Of a DNA stretch of 64,000 nucleotides, positions 60,968 to 64,000 are shown in pieces (the first letter of the stretch is position 1; each line of letters starts with the position of its first letter). The notes under the pieces were generated by a model, which saw nothing but the letters and a program-made list of their open reading frames with translations, was not told the origin of the DNA and did not search any database. Source of the DNA: an uncultured Granulosicoccus sp. (GTDB lineage Bacteria; Pseudomonadota; Gammaproteobacteria; Granulosicoccales; Granulosicoccaceae); the NCBI GenBank assembly GCA_947495035.1, contig CANLXI010000002.1, forward strand, positions 1 to 64,000, given 5' to 3'. The position numbers and the translations under genes were made by a program.

Positions 60968-61837
60968 TCAGGCTTCTGACTGCACGGGGCTCTGGCAGAC
61001 ACAGTGCTGTCCCGGCTGGATGGTGAGCTGGCAGCTGGTACACCAGGTGGCACCGGTGGGCTGCAATTGCCTGTCCACCTCCACACGATCGTCGAAGACA
61101 AAGCAGTCACCGTTCCAGTGCTTGCCTCCCGTGCGTTCGAAGTAGTTGAGAATGCCTCCTTCGATCTGGTAGACCTCGCTGAAACCCTGTTCGATCATCC
61201 ATGGTGCCGCCTTTTCACAGCGTATGCCACCCGTGCAGAAGGTCACGATGGGCTTGCTGGGGTCCAGGCTGCCGTCTTCCAGTGCCTGGGTGACGGCGCG
61301 CTGATAGTCACGAAAATGGGCGATGTCCAGGTGTTCCGCCTGTTCGAAGGTGCCGGATTCGACTTCGTAGACATTGCGCGTGTCCAGCAGGGTGAAGTCA
61401 CGTTCCTCGTCAAGCCATTGCGCCACGGTTTCCGGTGGCAGAGCCGGGGCTTCGGGACGTTGCAGCTGTCGCGTGCGCGCCTCGGCGCCATCGAAGGCAA
61501 TGATTTCGTGCCGGATGCGAACCTTGAGCTTGGAGAAGGGTCTCAGCTCAGAGGTGCTTTCCTTGAGCCACAGGTCACGAAATCGTTCATCGGCATCAAG
61601 CACGGCACGCGCCGCATCACATTCTGGACGGGTTCCTGCAAGAGCGACATTGATGCCCTCGTCCGCGAGCAGAATGGTGCCCAGCACGCCGGTTTCGGCC
61701 AGTGCCTGATGCAGATCTGCCTGCAGGACGGGTAGGTAATCAAGCTGTATGAATCGGTAGCCTGACAGGTTAATGTAGGGTTCCCCGGAGGGTGAAGCGG
61801 AAATGTCGCCAGAGTTGAGTGTGTCGATCGCTTGCAT
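60968..61837 (-). CDS. trhO: tRNA uridine hydroxylase (TrhO/YceA), rhodanese family
   Basis: TrhO performs oxygen-dependent 5-hydroxylation of tRNA uridine-34. The 289-residue protein has a ferredoxin-like N-terminal domain (LGTILLADEGINVALAGT) and a rhodanese domain with VAQWLDEERDFTLLDTRN and the reactive Cys201 in TFCTGGIRCEKA. A C-terminal Cys-rich segment (CTSCQLTIQPGQHCVC) resembles a zinc site. I use the ATG at 61837; a TTG ten codons earlier has no ribosome site. It is divergent from slt. Confidence 0.9.
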   Translation of the reverse strand: MQAIDTLNSGDISASPSGEPYINLSGYRFIQLDYLPVLQADLHQALAETGVLGTILLADEGINVALAGTRPECDAARAVLDADERFRDLWLKESTSELRPFSKLKVRIRHEIIAFDGAEARTRQLQRPEAPALPPETVAQWLDEERDFTLLDTRNVYEVESGTFEQAEHLDIAHFRDYQRAVTQALEDGSLDPSKPIVTFCTGGIRCEKAAPWMIEQGFSEVYQIEGGILNYFERTGGKHWNGDCFVFDDRVEVDRQLQPTGATWCTSCQLTIQPGQHCVCQSPVQSEA

Positions 61838-61938
61838 GGCTTTGCCTGGGTACTGCTTCGGGTTCAATGAGTGATTCTAAACTTTCTTCAGCCGTGCCTG
61901 TCGCGAATGACTGGCACAAGCGTTTCAGGGTGTGGGTG

Positions 61939-63987
61939 ATGATGTTGAAACACAAACGACACGCAAGAGGCTGGCCGCTGGTCCGCAGTGCGCTGTTGCT
62001 GTCTGTTGCCGCGGCACCGTGGGCAGCCGTGGTCCATGCGGCGCCATCCTCCAGCGCGCCTGTCATCGAATCCGGTGCCGGCGCCAGCTCGGACACCGAG
62101 GCAGCCGGCGATGACGAAGCCCGGGTGCAACGGCGTCTGCAGTTCAACGACGCACTGGACGCCCTGGCCAGTGGCAATCAGGCACGTTTCGATGCCCTGC
62201 GGGTCGCTCTGGCGGATTATCCGCTGGCCAGCTATCTGGACTACGAACAACTGCAGCGGCAGTGGCGCGAGGTGGTTCCCGGTGGTACCGAGATCGATCA
62301 GCTCAATGACTTCGAGCAACGCACCGGTGACAGCTCGCTGACTCGTCGTCTGACACGGGTTCTGCAGAAGCGTTTTGCAGACACCGAGCAGTGGAAGACC
62401 TTCCTTGCCCTGGGCAAGTCTCGCCTGGCAAGCACGATGAACTGTGAGACCCTCAAGGCGCTGCGCGAAACCGGGCAACTCGATGGCTTTGACGAGCGAA
62501 TCATCGAGCTGTGGGTCCAGCCGCGTACACACCGGGAACCGTGCAAGTCGATCCTCAGGGACATCGAGGCGCGGCATACGCCGCCGGTGCCGGCCATCTG
62601 GGAACGCATCTATCAATCGATGGAATCCAACAAGCCGGAGTATGCCGAAGCCATGCTCCAGTACCTGGGGAGTCGGGATCGCAATCTGGTCAGAGGCTGG
62701 ATCGATGCGGCCGAATCACCCCAGTCGTTCCTGCTCAGCGGCAAGCTTGACCGAGACACACAGCTGAATCGGCGCATCATCGCCGATCTGTTGCTGGACT
62801 GGTCGCGCAAGGATACCCGAGCGGCCATCGGGCAATGGCTGCGCATTCGCGAGCGCTTCGGGTTCAGTGCCGATCGCCATTACGATACAAGTCGGGCACT
62901 GGCCATGCGCGCCGCCTATCGGCGCATGCCTGAAGCGCATCAGTGGTTGCAAACCTTCACCGCACGCGCCGACGACCTGGAATTGCAGGAATGGCGGATT
63001 CGCACGGCTCTGCTGGCGGAAGACTGGCAGGCGGTGATCAACAGCATTGCACAACTGCCGCTCGAGGAACAGGAAGAGGATCACTGGGCCTACTGGCAGG
63101 CGAGGGCGCTGGAGCAGACGGGGCGTGAATCGGACGCCCGGACAATCTACAGCGAGCTGGCCGGCTTGCAGTCCTATCATGGATTTCTGGCTGCCGATCG
63201 CCTGCAGCTGGACTATTCAATCCGTGATGAGCCGATCGTGCCTGACGCAGATCTGCTTCGTCAACTGGCTGATGAGTCGGCTCTGGTCCGTGCACGAGAA
63301 TTCCATCATGTAGGGCTGACATCGGAGAGTCGTCGCGAATGGAACAACTGGGTGCGTGGTCGCAGCGAGTCCGAGCTGGCAGCAGCTGCCGTGCTGGGCA
63401 GCCGGTGGGGACTGCATGACCGAGCCATCTACGCAGCCGGTCTCAGCAATCATCGGCGAGCCATATCGCTGCGGTTTCCGTTGCTGTATCGCAGTGAAGT
63501 GGCCAGGGCATCGATGGACAATGCAATAGACCCTGCCTGGATCTTCGGGGTGATGCGACGCGAAAGCGCCTATATCCGGGATGTGCGCTCCAGTGCCGGT
63601 GCGATCGGACTGATGCAGCTGATGCCGCGAACGGCGCGTTACGTGGCAGGTTTGCAGGGCAAGAAGAACTGGCGAGGCGATCTGACCGAGTCGGGCACCA
63701 ACATCGAGTTCGGTACCTTCTATCTGCGCCATGTCATGGATCGGTTCAATGATCATCAGGTACTGGCAACCGCCAGCTACAACGCGGGACCGAGCCGGGT
63801 AGGCCAATGGCTGCAGGAGGGCAGCATGGATGCGGATATCTGGATAGACACGATTCCGTTTACCGAAACCCGACGTTATGTGCGGGCGGTGCTGGCCTAT
63901 GCGGCCATCTATGAACACCAGCTCAATGGCAGACCCCAGCGTCTGAGCAGCAAGCTGCTGCCGGTTCCGGCGGCCTCGGGTGTCTGA
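61939..63987 (+). CDS. slt: soluble lytic murein transglycosylase
   Basis: Slt cleaves peptidoglycan glycan strands to 1,6-anhydro products in the periplasm. The 682-residue protein has a signal peptide (residues 1-35, with HKRHARGW then a long hydrophobic core and AVVHAA). A superhelical alpha domain spans about 50-490. The lysozyme-like C domain has catalytic Glu542 in RRESAYIRDVRSSAGAIGLMQ, then LMPRTARYVAGL and SYNAGPSRV. The ATG at 61939 gives a clean signal peptide. The gene ends 13 bp before the window edge. Confidence 0.93.
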   Translation: MMLKHKRHARGWPLVRSALLLSVAAAPWAAVVHAAPSSSAPVIESGAGASSDTEAAGDDEARVQRRLQFNDALDALASGNQARFDALRVALADYPLASYLDYEQLQRQWREVVPGGTEIDQLNDFEQRTGDSSLTRRLTRVLQKRFADTEQWKTFLALGKSRLASTMNCETLKALRETGQLDGFDERIIELWVQPRTHREPCKSILRDIEARHTPPVPAIWERIYQSMESNKPEYAEAMLQYLGSRDRNLVRGWIDAAESPQSFLLSGKLDRDTQLNRRIIADLLLDWSRKDTRAAIGQWLRIRERFGFSADRHYDTSRALAMRAAYRRMPEAHQWLQTFTARADDLELQEWRIRTALLAEDWQAVINSIAQLPLEEQEEDHWAYWQARALEQTGRESDARTIYSELAGLQSYHGFLAADRLQLDYSIRDEPIVPDADLLRQLADESALVRAREFHHVGLTSESRREWNNWVRGRSESELAAAAVLGSRWGLHDRAIYAAGLSNHRRAISLRFPLLYRSEVARASMDNAIDPAWIFGVMRRESAYIRDVRSSAGAIGLMQLMPRTARYVAGLQGKKNWRGDLTESGTNIEFGTFYLRHVMDRFNDHQVLATASYNAGPSRVGQWLQEGSMDADIWIDTIPFTETRRYVRAVLAYAAIYEHQLNGRPQRLSSKLLPVPAASGV

Positions 63988-64000
63988 GGTCCCGGGCATG

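Overview
The window reads as the chromosome of a respiring gammaproteobacterium with fairly high GC. The class assignment rests on several neighbourhoods typical of that group: TIGR02449-zapA-6S RNA-ygfA divergent from ygfB-pepP-ubiH, rpsP-rimM-trmD-rplS, hslR, a YcgL-family gene, an RpoH-type htpG promoter and a cbb3 oxidase cluster with FNR/ANR boxes. The genus cannot be read from the sequence. No tRNA, rRNA, prophage, insertion sequence or CRISPR array was seen. Most of the window is core chromosome, with a few accessory patches and repeats.

Layout. 1-2.8 kb: a 7-bp tandem repeat, a LysR regulator divergent from a DUF1127 protein, a cupin, a small secreted protein and a run of degenerate 19-bp repeats. 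2.8-4.9 kb: glutamine-dependent NAD synthetase (minus strand). 4.9-16.8 kb: a large block for cytochrome cbb3 oxidase. It holds two DUF membrane proteins, a TauE/SafE-like protein, ccoI and ccoS, then ccoNOQP, ccoG, ccoH and two further membrane proteins. Two perfect FNR boxes (TTGAT-N4-ATCAA) sit at about -41.5 relative to -10-like hexamers before the two halves of this block, so low oxygen probably induces it. 16.9-23.2 kb: a glutamine-synthetase-like ligase, an iron alcohol dehydrogenase, a KefF-like/KefC-like pair and a NYN-LOTUS protein. 23.3-28.2 kb: an unusual ABC transporter whose two permease subunits each carry a C-terminal peptidase-MA-like domain, intact in one and degenerate in the other. 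28.2-31.4 kb: a GGDEF-EAL protein and a DUF3293 protein.

31.7-45 kb is housekeeping: metH, the S16/L19 operon, htpG, a tandem pair of monohaem cytochromes c, ycgL, hslR, pcnB, folK and a deoxynucleoside kinase. 45.1-48.4 kb is a two-component system with a CHASE2 sensor. 48.4-64 kb: rpiA, ilvA, ygfA, 6S RNA, zapA, a UPF0149 gene, pepP, ubiH, a ClC antiporter, metY, an alpha/beta hydrolase, adk, a methyltransferase, trhO and a soluble lytic transglycosylase that ends 13 bases before the window does.

The strongest leads for new biology are the ABC permease-peptidase pair; the triple TTCAC-N6 repeat inside a hairpin at 41.1 kb; the 19-bp repeat array that supplies the nadE stop codon; the perfect inverted repeat before the cupin gene; and the FNR box shared between nadE and the DUF2189 gene. 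All functions are inferred from reading sequence and recalled family features; no database search was run.
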